64,000 nucleotides of DNA from Streptomyces kanamyceticus (GTDB lineage: Bacteria > Actinomycetota > Actinomycetes > Streptomycetales > Streptomycetaceae): NCBI RefSeq assembly GCF_008704495.1, contig NZ_CP023699.1, positions 1,736,001 through 1,800,000 on the forward strand, given 5' to 3'. Shown piece after piece: positions 17,604-26,666 of this stretch. Made by a program: the position numbers and the translations under genes. Numbering within the stretch: the stretch's first letter is position 1; each line of letters starts with the position of its first letter. The notes under the pieces are model-generated. The model was given only the letters and a program-made list of their open reading frames with translations, did not search any database and was not told the origin of the DNA.

Positions 17604-18104
17604 TCAGAACAAGGCGTCGGCCCCGCCCTCCGTACCGCCCTCGAAGGCGAGCAGCCGCTTCTTGCGGTCGAGCCCGCCGCCGTACCCCGTAAGGCTCCCG
17701 TCGGCGCCGACGACACGGTGGCAGGGCACGATCACGCCGATCGGGTTCTTGCCGTTGGCGAGGCCGACGGCCCGGGAGGCGTTGGGCTTGCCGAGGGCGT
17801 CGGCGAGCTGGCCGTACGACCGGGTCTCGCCGTACGGGATCCGCTGGAGCTCCTGCCACACCGTCCGCTGGAACGGCGTGCCGTCCAGGCGCAGCGGCAG
17901 GTCGAACTCGGTGAGCTCACCGGCGAAGTAGGCCGCGAGCTGACCGATCGTCTCGCCGAACGGTGCCGGGTCGCGGTCGCCGAAGGTCTCCTCCGGCGGG
18001 CGGTGGCGCTGCTCGGTCATGTAGAGGCCGCTGAGGACGCCGTCGGTGGCGACGAGCGTGAGCGGGCCGTAGGGGCTGTCGATGACGGTGTGCAGGCGTT
18101 CCAT
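17604..18104 (-). CDS. ogt: Methylated-DNA--protein-cysteine methyltransferase
   Basis: 166-residue suicide repair protein that removes alkyl groups from O6-alkylguanine onto its own cysteine. The active-site motif IVPCHRV (C128) and the RAVGLANGKNP helix are intact, and length is normal for Ogt. It lies 36 bases downstream of the Ada/AlkA gene on the same strand, so the two direct-reversal and base-excision activities form one alkylation-repair operon. It is convergent with the Nudix gene, with only 2 bases between stops. Confidence 0.95.
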   Translation of the reverse strand: MERLHTVIDSPYGPLTLVATDGVLSGLYMTEQRHRPPEETFGDRDPAPFGETIGQLAAYFAGELTEFDLPLRLDGTPFQRTVWQELQRIPYGETRSYGQLADALGKPNASRAVGLANGKNPIGVIVPCHRVVGADGSLTGYGGGLDRKKRLLAFEGGTEGGADALF

Positions 18105-18140
18105 GAGTACGTCCCTCGGGCAATGTCTTACGGGGGTGGC

Positions 18141-19640
18141 TTACGCGGGGATGAAGTTGATCGGGTGGTCGTCGATGGCCCACAGGTACTGGACCGCGTA
18201 CGCCCGCCAGGGCCGCCAGGCCGCCGCGCGCGCGGTGAGCGCGGCCGGGGTGTGCGGCAGGCCCAACTCCTGTGCGGCGCGCCGGATCCCGAGGTCGGAG
18301 GGGAGGAAGGCGTCCGGGTCGCCGAGGGCCCGCAGCGCGATCACCTCGACCGTCCAGGGGCCGAACCCGGGCAGCTCGGCGAGGCGGGCCCTGGACTCTT
18401 CCCAGTCGCTCTCGGCGCCGAGCTTGAGGCGTCCGTCGGCGAGGTGACTCACCAGCGTGGTCAGGGTGGTGCGGCGGCTGCGCGGCAGGGCGAGCGATTC
18501 GGGGTCGAGCGCGGCGAGCTGCCCCGGGGTGGGGAAGAGGTGGGTCAGGCCGCCCTCCGCGTCCGCCACGGGCGTGCCGTGCGCGGTGACGAGGCGGGCC
18601 GCGTGGGTACGGGCCGCGGCCGTGGAGACCTGCTGGCCGAGCACGGCGCGCACCGCGAACTCCGCCTCGTCGACGGTGCCGGGCACCCGCCGCCCCGGCG
18701 CCTTGTCGACGAGCGGCGCGAGCAGCGGATCGCTCCTCAACTGGCCGTCCACGGCGTCCGGGTCGGCGTCCAGGTCGAGCATGCGGCGGCAGCGGCTGAT
18801 GGCGATGGTGAGGTCGCGCGGGTCGGTGAGGCTGAGGCGGCAGCCGATGTGGTCGGGGTGCGGGGTGAGCGCGACGATGCCGTGTCCGAAGGGCAGGTCG
18901 AGGGTGCGCCGGTAGGCCCCGTCGCGCCACTCCTCGACGCCGGGCACACCGGTCGCGATGAGGTGCCCGAAGAGGTTGTCGGGGTTGAGCGGCTTGCGGA
19001 ACGGCAGCCGCAGCGAGAGGACGCCGGGGGCGCGGGACGACGCGGCCGGTGCCGTGCCCGCCGGGGACGCGGTGCGCTTGGGCGCCCGGGCGCGCAGTTC
19101 GCCGGGGGCGAGCGCGAAGACCTCGCGCACGGTGTCGTTGAACGTACGGATCGAGGAGAACCCGGCGGCGAAGGCGATCTCCGCCATGGGGAGCGCGGTC
19201 GTCTCGATGAGCAGCCGCGCGGTCTGCGCGCGCTGGGCACGGGCGAGCGCGAGCGGTCCCGCACCGAGCTCGGCGCGCAGCTGGCGCTCGACCTGGCGGG
19301 CGCTGTAGCCGAGCCGGGAGGCGAGACCGGGGACGCCGTCGCGGTCGACGACGCCGTCGCCGATGAGCCGCATGGCGCGGGCCACCAGGTCGGCCCGCTG
19401 GTTCCACTCGGGCGAGCCGGGGCTGCTGTCGGGGCGGCACCGCTTGCAGGCCCGGAACCCGGCCTGCTGGCAGGCGGCGGCGCTCGGGTAGAAGGTCATG
19501 TTCTCGGCCTTGGGCGGCACGACCGGGCAGCTGGGGCGGCAGTAGATCCGCGTGGTGGTGACGGCGGTGAAGAACCATCCGTCGAAGCGGGCGTCCTTCG
19601 ACTGAACAGCGCGCACGCAGCGTTCGGTGTCGGTGTGCAT
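18141..19640 (-). CDS. alkA: Ada-type regulator fused to AlkA DNA-3-methyladenine glycosylase
   Basis: 499 residues. The N-terminal Ada zinc/methyl-acceptor domain has cysteines in CRPSCP and CKRC (about residues 35-75). An AraC-type HTH follows (about 85-190). The C-terminal half is an AlkA N-domain plus HhH-GPD glycosylase with VLGQQVSTAAA, LPGFGPWTVEV and the catalytic Asp in FLPSDLGIRR. It excises alkylated bases, and its Ada half can sense methyl phosphotriesters and activate expression, here presumably of itself and ogt. ATG at 19640 is chosen because family sequence begins there (MHTDTERC); an upstream ATG at 19694 is possible. Confidence 0.92.
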   Translation of the reverse strand: MHTDTERCVRAVQSKDARFDGWFFTAVTTTRIYCRPSCPVVPPKAENMTFYPSAAACQQAGFRACKRCRPDSSPGSPEWNQRADLVARAMRLIGDGVVDRDGVPGLASRLGYSARQVERQLRAELGAGPLALARAQRAQTARLLIETTALPMAEIAFAAGFSSIRTFNDTVREVFALAPGELRARAPKRTASPAGTAPAASSRAPGVLSLRLPFRKPLNPDNLFGHLIATGVPGVEEWRDGAYRRTLDLPFGHGIVALTPHPDHIGCRLSLTDPRDLTIAISRCRRMLDLDADPDAVDGQLRSDPLLAPLVDKAPGRRVPGTVDEAEFAVRAVLGQQVSTAAARTHAARLVTAHGTPVADAEGGLTHLFPTPGQLAALDPESLALPRSRRTTLTTLVSHLADGRLKLGAESDWEESRARLAELPGFGPWTVEVIALRALGDPDAFLPSDLGIRRAAQELGLPHTPAALTARAAAWRPWRAYAVQYLWAIDDHPINFIPA

Positions 19641-19724
19641 GCCGTCAAGGATGGTCGATCCCCGTCGCTCGGGCTGGCGGGAATCCGACATCAACCTCGC
19701 GCGACCTGTACCCCGGGCTCGGGC

Positions 19725-21143
19725 TCACGCGCTCCTGAGCCGCCGCCACACCGCCTTGGCCGCGTTGTGCCCGGACATCCCGTGCACCCCGGGGCCCGGC
19801 GGGGTCGCCGACGAGCAGATGAAGACGGCGGGGTGCGGGGTGCCGTACGGGAACAGGGAGAGCTTGGGGCGCAGCAGCAGCTGGAGTCCGCTGGCGGCTC
19901 CGCAGGCGATGTCGCCGCCCACGTAGTTCGCGTTGCGCGCGGCCAGCTCGGGCGGGCCCGCCGTGGCGCGGGCGAGGACGCGGTCGCGGAAGCCCGGCGC
20001 GAAGCGTTCCAGCTGCCGCTCGATCGCGTCGGTCAGGTCACCGTCCCAGCCGCCCGGGACGTGGCCGTACGCCCAGAAGACGTGCTTGCCCGCCGGGGCG
20101 CGGGAGGGGTCGACGACGCTGGGCTGCACCGTGATCAGGAACGGGGCGTCCGGGGCGCGCCCCTCGCGCGACGCGGCGCGCAGCGCGGCACCGATCTCCT
20201 TGCTGCTCGCGCCGACCTGGACGGTCCCGGCGGTGCGCGGTTCCTGCGCGGTCCAGGGCACGGGCCCGTCCAGGGCGTAGTCGATCTTGAAGACGCTGGA
20301 TCCGTACCGGTACCCCGCATAGGCGCGGCCGAGACCGGCGATCTTGGCGAGCGCGGTGGGCGAGGTGTCGAAGACGTACGCGCGGGCGGGCGGCAGGTCG
20401 TCGAGGCGCTTGACCTCGTAGTCCGTGTGGACGGTGCCGCCGAGGTCCAGCAGATACGCGGTGAGCGCGTCGGAGATGGACTGCGAGCCGCCGCGCGCGA
20501 CGGGCCAGCCGCGGGCGTGCGCGGCAAGGGCGAAGACCATGCCGACGCCGCCGGTGATGATGCCGTCGAGCGGCGCGATGACGTGGGCGACCAGACCGGC
20601 GAAGAGTGCTCGGGCACGGTCGTCGCGGAAGCGCCGCATCAGCCAGGTCGAGGGCGGCAGGCCCGAGAGCCCGAACCGGGCGAGCGTGACGGGGTCCCGC
20701 GGCAGGGAGCTCAGCGGCAGCGACATGAAGTCCCGCAGCAGGACGTCCCACTTCCCGAGGAAGGGCTCCACCAGGCGTCGGTACGCTCCCGCGTCGCGCG
20801 GCCCGAACGAGGCGGCGGTCTCGGCGACGGAGCGGGACAGCACGGCGGCGGTGCCGTCGAGGAAGGGGTGCGCCATCGGCAGCGGGGGCTGCAGCCACTC
20901 CAGGCCGTACCGGTCAAGGGGCATGGCGCGGAACGCCGGGGAGTTGATGCCGAGGGGGTGGGCGGCGGAGCAGGGGTCGTGGCGGAAGCCGGGCAGCGTC
21001 AGCTCCTCGGTGCGCGCCCCGCCCCCCACCGTGTCCCTGGCCTCGAAGACGGCCACGGAGAAGCCGCGGCGGGCCAGCTCGACGGCAGCGGTGAGCCCGT
21101 TCGGTCCCGCCCCCACGACGACGGCATCAAGCATCGACGGCAC
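19725..21143 (-). CDS. FAD-dependent oxidoreductase, phytoene desaturase/PYROXD2-like
   Basis: 472-residue flavoprotein with the N-terminal dinucleotide-binding motif [20 protein letters not shown] and a C-terminal [13 protein letters not shown] segment, both typical of the NAD(P)/FAD oxidoreductases related to CrtI and PYROXD2. The substrate is not known and there are no carotenoid genes around it. The GTG at 21143 is chosen because AAGGAG lies 7 bases ahead; an ATG three codons in is an alternative. Confidence 0.85.
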   Translation of the reverse strand: MPSMLDAVVVGAGPNGLTAAVELARRGFSVAVFEARDTVGGGARTEELTLPGFRHDPCSAAHPLGINSPAFRAMPLDRYGLEWLQPPLPMAHPFLDGTAAVLSRSVAETAASFGPRDAGAYRRLVEPFLGKWDVLLRDFMSLPLSSLPRDPVTLARFGLSGLPPSTWLMRRFRDDRARALFAGLVAHVIAPLDGIITGGVGMVFALAAHARGWPVARGGSQSISDALTAYLLDLGGTVHTDYEVKRLDDLPPARAYVFDTSPTALAKIAGLGRAYAGYRYGSSVFKIDYALDGPVPWTAQEPRTAGTVQVGASSKEIGAALRAASREGRAPDAPFLITVQPSVVDPSRAPAGKHVFWAYGHVPGGWDGDLTDAIERQLERFAPGFRDRVLARATAGPPELAARNANYVGGDIACGAASGLQLLLRPKLSLFPYGTPHPAVFICSSATPPGPGVHGMSGHNAAKAVWRRLRSA

Positions 21144-21256
21144 CTTCGGACTCCTTTGTCAGCCGATGGCCACTGCCGCCCAGGATAGGCCGGGACCCTT
21201 GCGCCACCGTCGGCGCGGTGGCCCTCATCGGCACCCGGGCCACGGGACGGGAGACC

Positions 21257-22084
21257 TCAGGCCGTGCCCGCGAGGAGGTCCATCACGCGCCGGGCCGTGG
21301 CGGCGTCGCGCGCGGCGGTGAACGGCAGCGCGTTGCCCCCGGCTATGCGGAACGGCTCGCCCGTCAAGGTCAGGTCGGCGCCCCCGGCCTCGGCGACGAG
21401 CAGCAGCCCCGCCGCGTGGTCCCAGGCCAGCTCCCAGGAGAAGGCGACGGCGTCCAACTCGCCCTTGGCGATGGCGAGGTACTCAAGGCCCGCGGAGCCG
21501 CACGGCCTCGGCCGCACGCCCTCGGCGCGAAGGCCGCTCAGCGCCCGCTTCTGGTCGTCGGTGGTGAAGTCCGGGTGCGAGGTGGCCACTTCGATGTCCG
21601 TGCCCGGCTCGGGCACGCCCGCGACCAGCGGCTTCCCGTCGAGCAGGGCGCCCTTGCCGCGGATGGCCACGGCGAACTCGTCGAGTGCGGGTGCGTACGT
21701 CCAGGAGGCCTGGACCTCGCCGTCGACCGCGAGGGCGACGAGCATGCAGAAGCCGGGGTCGCCGTTCACGAACTGCCGCGTGCCGTCGACCGGGTCGACG
21801 ATCCACACCGGAGCGGCGCCGCGTATCGCCTCGTACCTCGACGGGTCCGCGTGCACCGCTTCCTCGCCGACCACGACCGATCCCGGCAGGAGGGCCAGGA
21901 GGTCGGCGGTGAGCTGCTCCTCGGCGCGGCGGTCCGCGACGGTCACCACGTCGTGCGGCCCGGACTTCTCGACCACGTCGCCCTCGGCGAGCTGCCGGAA
22001 CCGGGGCATGACCTCGGTCGCGGCAGCCTTGCGGAGGGCCTCTTCAACGCCGTGCACGCCGTGCACCAGAAACTTTTCGATCAT
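21257..22084 (-). CDS. Inositol monophosphatase family phosphatase
   Basis: 275-residue Mg-dependent sugar phosphatase. Motif 1 includes VVGEEAVH and motif 2 IVDPVDGTRQFVNG; the C-terminal motif AWDHAAGLLLVAEAGG is intact. Substrates in this family include inositol phosphate, histidinol phosphate, nucleotide 3'-phosphates and fructose bisphosphate, and the sequence alone does not decide. It stands alone on the minus strand. Confidence 0.9.
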   Translation of the reverse strand: MIEKFLVHGVHGVEEALRKAAATEVMPRFRQLAEGDVVEKSGPHDVVTVADRRAEEQLTADLLALLPGSVVVGEEAVHADPSRYEAIRGAAPVWIVDPVDGTRQFVNGDPGFCMLVALAVDGEVQASWTYAPALDEFAVAIRGKGALLDGKPLVAGVPEPGTDIEVATSHPDFTTDDQKRALSGLRAEGVRPRPCGSAGLEYLAIAKGELDAVAFSWELAWDHAAGLLLVAEAGGADLTLTGEPFRIAGGNALPFTAARDAATARRVMDLLAGTA

Positions 22085-22189
22085 GTGTCCATGAGAGCAC
22101 GCCCCACTGACATCCCGTACGCCCCACCTGAACGCCCCCTTACCTCACGGTGAACCTCCCGTGCCGCGCCCCGCCGCCCGCCCACTCTC

Positions 22190-24031
22190 TCACCGCCCCA
22201 CGGCGTACCCCTGCATCCCGCGGGGATTGGCCCCGGCGGACAGGACACCGGTGCGCGGATCGCGTGCCACCGCGCACAGCCGCCCCTCCGACCACGGCCC
22301 TCCCACCGTCACGTCGTGCCCCCGCCGCCGCAGCTCCGCGACCACCTCGGGGTCCATGCGCGATTCGACCGTGACGCTGCCCGCGCGCATCTCGCGCGGG
22401 TGGAAGGAGCCGGGGAAGGCGTCGGTGTGCCAGTTGGGGGCGTCGATCGCGCCTTGCAGGTCCAGGCCGCCCCGCACGGCGTCCCGCAGCGCCACGCCGA
22501 GGAAGAAGTGCACCTGCCACTGGTCCTGCTGGTCGCCGCCCGGCGTGCCGAAGGCCAGCACGGGCACCCCGTCCTTGAGCGCCAGGGACGGGGTGAGCGT
22601 GGTCCGCGGCCGCCGCCCCGGCGTGAGCGAATTGGGCAGCCCCTCCTCCAGCCACGCCATCTGCAGCCGGGTGCCCAGCGGGAAGCCGAGCTCGGGGACG
22701 ACGGGGTTGGACTGCAGCCAGCCGCCGCTGGGCGTGGCCGAGAGCATGTTGCCCCAGCGGTCGACGATGTCGAGGTGGCAGGTGTCGCCACGGGTCCCGC
22801 CGTCGCCCGCCACGGTCGGCTCGCCCGCCCCGGCCGCCGCGACGCCCCCCGCCGCGTCGGCGTGCGGCCGCTCCCCCGCGGCCACCGCGCGGGCGTGCGC
22901 CGACAGCCTGGGCTCGCGCCCGCCGGGGCTGCCGGGGCGCAGCTCGTAGGACGCCTTCTCGCCGATGAGCCGCCGCCGCCGGGCGTTGTACTCGGCCGAG
23001 AGCAGCTCGGCGACGGGCACCTCCCCGGCGCCGCCCGCGGCGTCCCCGTACCAGGCCTCCCGGTCGGCCATGGCCAACTTGCAGCCCTCGACCAGGAGAT
23101 GGACGTATTCGGCGGATCCGTACGCGGGCAGCTCGGCGACCGCGCGGGGCAGCAGGGCGAACTGCTGGAGGAGGGCGGGCCCCTGGCTCCACGCGCCCGC
23201 CTTGCACAGGGTCCAGCCGTTCCAGTCGTAGGTGACGGGGTCCTCGTACCGCGCGGACCAGTCGCGCAGGTCGTGGTCCTTCAGCGTGCCCGTGTGCCGC
23301 TGGCCGCTGGTGTCCATGGTGGGCCGCCCCGCCTGCCGCACCAGCGCCTCGGCGATGAAGCCCGTGCGCCACACCTCGCGCGCGGCGTCGATCTCCGCGG
23401 TGCGGCCGCCCCCGTCGGCCGCCGCCTTCTCCCCCGCCTCGGCTATGAGCCGTCGCCAGGTGGCCGCGAGCGCCGGGTTGCGCAGCAGCTCGCCGGTGCG
23501 CGGGGGTTCGCCGTCCGGCAGGTAGACGTCGGCGGAGGTGGGCCACTCCCGCTCGAAGAGTTCCCGCACCGTCTCCACGGTCTCCACGACGCGCTCCACG
23601 GGCGCGTGCCCGTCCGCCGCGTACCCGATGGCGTACTTGAGCACCTCGGCGAGCGACTTCGTGCCGTGGTCGCGCAGGAGCAGCAGCCACGCGTCGAAGG
23701 CGCCTGGCACCGCGGCGGCGAGGGGTCCGGTGCCCGGCACCAGGTCGAGTCCCAGGGCGCGGTAATGGGCCACGGTGGCTCCGGCGGGCGCGGGTCCCTG
23801 GCCGCAGAGCACGCGCACCTCGCCGTCGGCGGGCGCGAGGATGATCGGCACCTCGCCCGCGGGACCGTTGAGGTGCGGCTCGACCACGTGCAGCACGAAG
23901 CCCGCGGCGACCGCGGCGTCGAAGGCGTTGCCGCCGTCCTCCAGGACGGCCATCGCGGACTGGGAGGCGAGCCAGTGGGTGGACGACACCATGCCGAAGG
24001 TGCCCTGAAGTGTGGGACGCGTCGTGAACAT
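22190..24031 (-). CDS. Gamma-glutamyltransferase family protein
   Basis: 613-residue Ntn-hydrolase precursor. GGNAFDAAVAAGFVL and LNGPAGE near the N-terminus are typical of the large subunit. The autoprocessing nucleophile is Thr417 in RGDTCHLDIVD, followed by NMLSATPSGG and the late GTPGGDQQDQW. No signal peptide is visible, so it is probably cytoplasmic, unlike classical secreted GGTs. Large and small subunits would be about 416 and 197 residues. Substrate probably a gamma-glutamyl or related amide, not certain. Confidence 0.9.
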   Translation of the reverse strand: MFTTRPTLQGTFGMVSSTHWLASQSAMAVLEDGGNAFDAAVAAGFVLHVVEPHLNGPAGEVPIILAPADGEVRVLCGQGPAPAGATVAHYRALGLDLVPGTGPLAAAVPGAFDAWLLLLRDHGTKSLAEVLKYAIGYAADGHAPVERVVETVETVRELFEREWPTSADVYLPDGEPPRTGELLRNPALAATWRRLIAEAGEKAAADGGGRTAEIDAAREVWRTGFIAEALVRQAGRPTMDTSGQRHTGTLKDHDLRDWSARYEDPVTYDWNGWTLCKAGAWSQGPALLQQFALLPRAVAELPAYGSAEYVHLLVEGCKLAMADREAWYGDAAGGAGEVPVAELLSAEYNARRRRLIGEKASYELRPGSPGGREPRLSAHARAVAAGERPHADAAGGVAAAGAGEPTVAGDGGTRGDTCHLDIVDRWGNMLSATPSGGWLQSNPVVPELGFPLGTRLQMAWLEEGLPNSLTPGRRPRTTLTPSLALKDGVPVLAFGTPGGDQQDQWQVHFFLGVALRDAVRGGLDLQGAIDAPNWHTDAFPGSFHPREMRAGSVTVESRMDPEVVAELRRRGHDVTVGGPWSEGRLCAVARDPRTGVLSAGANPRGMQGYAVGR

Positions 24032-24165
24032 GATCCGCAGGCTAGCGCCGGTGGTGGCGCGCCCGCCCCGCGATCACCGGCCCCGAAATCGGACACACTT
24101 GACGTAAGGAAGAATTCGGTACGGCCACGTCAGGCCGACCGACCCCTGGGCATGGAGGAAGCACG

Positions 24166-25230
24166 GTGCACGGTGAGTACAAGGTCCCCGGCGGCAAGCT
24201 CGTCGTAGTGGATCTGGACGTCGAGGGCGGCGAGTTGCGGCACACGCGCGTGGCCGGTGATTTCTTCCTCGAACCCGACGAGGCGCTCGACGCGATCAAC
24301 GCGGCACTCGACGGCGCCCCCGCCGACACGGACACCGCGGGCCTCACCGCCCGCATCGACGCCGCGCTGCCCGAGGGCACCGTGATGTACGGCCTGACGT
24401 CGGACGGCATCGGCATCGCGGTGCGCCGCGCCCTCGCGCACGCGACGGACTGGACCGACTACGACTGGCAGCTCGTGCACGAGGGCCCGCAGGCGCCCGC
24501 CCTGCACATGGCCCTGGACGAGGTGCTCACCCAGGAGGTCGCGGCGGGCCGGCGCCCGCCGACGCTGCGCGTGTGGGAGTGGGGCGCCCCTTCGGTGATC
24601 ATCGGCAGCTTCCAGTCGCTCGCCAACGAGGTCGACCCGGAGGGCGCGGCCCGGCACGGCATCGACGTCGTCCGCAGGATCTCGGGCGGCGGCGCGATGT
24701 TCGTGGAGCCGGGGAACACCATCACGTACTCCCTTTCGGTGCCCGACGCCCTCGTCCAGGGACTCTCGTTCCAGGACAGCTACGCCTACCTCGACGACTG
24801 GGTGCTCGGCGCCCTCGCCGACATGGGCATCAAGGCGTGGTACCAGCCGCTGAACGACATCGCGACGGACGCGGGGAAGATCGCGGGGGCCGCGCAGAAG
24901 CGCATGGTGGCGCCCGGCGGCGGCCCTGGCGCGGTCCTTCACCACGTGACCATGTCGTACGACATCGACGCGGACAAGATGCTGGAGGTCCTGCGCATCG
25001 GCAAGGAGAAGCTGTCCGACAAGGGGACGAAGAGCGCCAAGAAGCGCGTGGACCCGCTGCGCCGCCAGACCGGGCTGCCCCGCGAATCGGTCATCGAGCG
25101 GATGATCGAATCCTTCCGCGGGCGGTACGGCCTAACGGACGGCGAGGTCACCGAGGACGAGCTCGCGCGGGCGCGGGAGCTGGCCCGGACGAAGTTCAGC
25201 TCGCCGGAGTGGACGGCGCGGGTGCCGTAG
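24166..25230 (+). CDS. Lipoate--protein ligase family protein
   Basis: 354 residues from a GTG with GGAGGAAG upstream. An accessory domain comes first (about residues 1-90), followed by the BPL/LplA/LipB catalytic fold: LHMALDEVL, RVWEWGAPSVIIGSFQS, RRISGGGAMFVEPGNTITYS, and a lysine in AGKIAGAAQKR. The accessory domain is thus placed before the catalytic domain, a permuted order relative to E. coli LplA. It attaches lipoate or octanoate to carrier domains. Divergent from the GGT-like gene; its end overlaps the convergent lipoprotein gene by 35 bases. Confidence 0.88.
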   Translation: MHGEYKVPGGKLVVVDLDVEGGELRHTRVAGDFFLEPDEALDAINAALDGAPADTDTAGLTARIDAALPEGTVMYGLTSDGIGIAVRRALAHATDWTDYDWQLVHEGPQAPALHMALDEVLTQEVAAGRRPPTLRVWEWGAPSVIIGSFQSLANEVDPEGAARHGIDVVRRISGGGAMFVEPGNTITYSLSVPDALVQGLSFQDSYAYLDDWVLGALADMGIKAWYQPLNDIATDAGKIAGAAQKRMVAPGGGPGAVLHHVTMSYDIDADKMLEVLRIGKEKLSDKGTKSAKKRVDPLRRQTGLPRESVIERMIESFRGRYGLTDGEVTEDELARARELARTKFSSPEWTARVP

Positions 25231-25924
25231 GCCTCGCGTCCGGGCGCCGGGGCCCTTCGTCGGCCGGGCTGCGCTGCCAGGCGGTCGTGCCGAGCATGCC
25301 CGTCTCACCGATGTCGAGGCCGCCGTCCGGCTCGATGGTCTGCCGGGCGGCGCCCTTGCCGGTGCCGATCTCCACATAGACGCCGCTGCCCTCCCGGGTG
25401 GCGGCGTCGACGGCCGAGTACCGCCAGACCAGCGAGGTGTACGCGGATTCGCCCGGCTTCAGCGTGACGCGGCGCGGTCCTGGGTCGTCCATGGTGGTGA
25501 CCGGCTCGGTGCCCTTGAGCACGTTCACGCGGAACAGCTGCTTGTCCAGGCCGCGGACGCGGATGTCCGGGTAGCCGTTGACCTGCCGCACGCCCTTGCC
25601 GCAGTTCGTCACGGTCACCGACATCGCGCGCAGGCCCATCGCGGCGGTCACCATGCCCGGGGACATCGTCACGCCGGACTTCGGGCAGCGCGGGGTGGCG
25701 GGGGCCGGGGACGCGGTGGCGGAAGGCCCGTCGGGGCTGGGCGGGAGGTCGCCGGGCGCGCCCGGCGCGGACCGGGTCGGCTCGGGCCGCGTCGCCTCCG
25801 TCCTCGGCTCGCGCTCCGGGTTCGCCTCGCGGTCCAGCTCCGCGGAGAGCCCGCAACCGGCCACGAGCAGCGCGGTCGCCGACAGCGCCAGGGCTTGTCT
25901 GAACGGTCTCGGTATGACGGTCAC
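25196..25924 (-). CDS. DUF4232-type lipoprotein
   Basis: 242 residues from a GTG. A basic N-terminus, hydrophobic core and lipobox LVAGC predict lipidation at the outer face of the membrane. A Pro/Ser/Thr-rich stalk (about residues 33-75) leads to a beta-rich domain with two cysteines (TPRCPKSG, TVTNCGKG) that fits DUF4232. The function is unknown in the family. Its 3' end lies inside the end of the lipoate ligase gene on the other strand. Confidence 0.8.
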   Translation of the reverse strand: MTVIPRPFRQALALSATALLVAGCGLSAELDREANPEREPRTEATRPEPTRSAPGAPGDLPPSPDGPSATASPAPATPRCPKSGVTMSPGMVTAAMGLRAMSVTVTNCGKGVRQVNGYPDIRVRGLDKQLFRVNVLKGTEPVTTMDDPGPRRVTLKPGESAYTSLVWRYSAVDAATREGSGVYVEIGTGKGAARQTIEPDGGLDIGETGMLGTTAWQRSPADEGPRRPDARPTAPAPSTPAS

Positions 25925-25997
25925 GCGGAGATCATGCCACGCCTCCCCCTCCTGTCCACATATGAGGCGAAACGGCCCAACTATGGGGCGACACGGC

Positions 25998-26666
25998 CTA
26001 GAGATCGGCATTCCGGGCCGCCACCAGTCCCGACTCGTAGGCGAACACGACCAGTTGGGCCCGGTCGCGCGCGCCGAGCTTGGTCATCGCACGGCTCACG
26101 TGCGTCTTCGCCGTGAACGGGCTGATGACCATGTGTGCGGCGATCTCCTCGTTCGTCAGACCGCGGGCGACCAGCGCGGTCACCTCGCGCTCGCGGCGCG
26201 TGAGGGTCTCCAGGCCCGGCGCGCTGGTCCGGTCGGGGGGCCGGGAGACGAACTCGCCGATCAGGCTGCGCGTCACCGACGGCGAGAGCAACGCCTCGCC
26301 GCGCGCGACGACTTCGATGCCCTGCAGCAGCGCGGCGGGCTCGGTGTCCTTGAGCAGGAACCCGCTGGCCCCGGCGCGCAGCGCCTCGAAGACGTACTCG
26401 TCGTGGCCGTAGTTGGTGAGGATCACCACGCGTACGGCGGCCAGGCGCGGTTCCGCGACGATCCTGCGGGTCGCCTCGATGCCGGTCATCACGGGCATCT
26501 GCACGTCGACGAGCGCGACGTCGGGCACCGTGTCCCGTACGACGGCGACGCCTTCCGCGCCGTCGGCGCCCTCCCCCACCACCTCGATCCCGTCCTCGGC
26601 GTCGAGCAGCGCCCTGAACCCCGCACGCATCAGCGCCTGGTCGTCGACGAGCACGACACGGATCAC
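25998..26666 (-). CDS. NarL/LuxR-type response regulator
   Basis: 222 residues. The receiver domain has acidic pocket D8-D9, phospho-acceptor D54 (VALVDVQMP), and a lysine in FLLKD. The C-terminal LuxR HTH has LTRREREVTALVARGLTNEE. The GTG start overlaps the stop of the sensor kinase (GTGA), so it is coupled to its cognate kinase. Targets cannot be read from the sequence. Confidence 0.93.
   Translation of the reverse strand: MIRVVLVDDQALMRAGFRALLDAEDGIEVVGEGADGAEGVAVVRDTVPDVALVDVQMPVMTGIEATRRIVAEPRLAAVRVVILTNYGHDEYVFEALRAGASGFLLKDTEPAALLQGIEVVARGEALLSPSVTRSLIGEFVSRPPDRTSAPGLETLTRREREVTALVARGLTNEEIAAHMVISPFTAKTHVSRAMTKLGARDRAQLVVFAYESGLVAARNADL

Noticed and set aside
17718..21188. 1156-codon rightward open frame
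   Set aside because: Antisense to ogt, alkA and the FAD oxidoreductase, all of which have clear family motifs on the minus strand.
24099..24125. TTGACG with TACGGC as a promoter for the lipoate ligase gene
   Set aside because: Spacing of 15 bases and a poor -10 make it unsafe to annotate.
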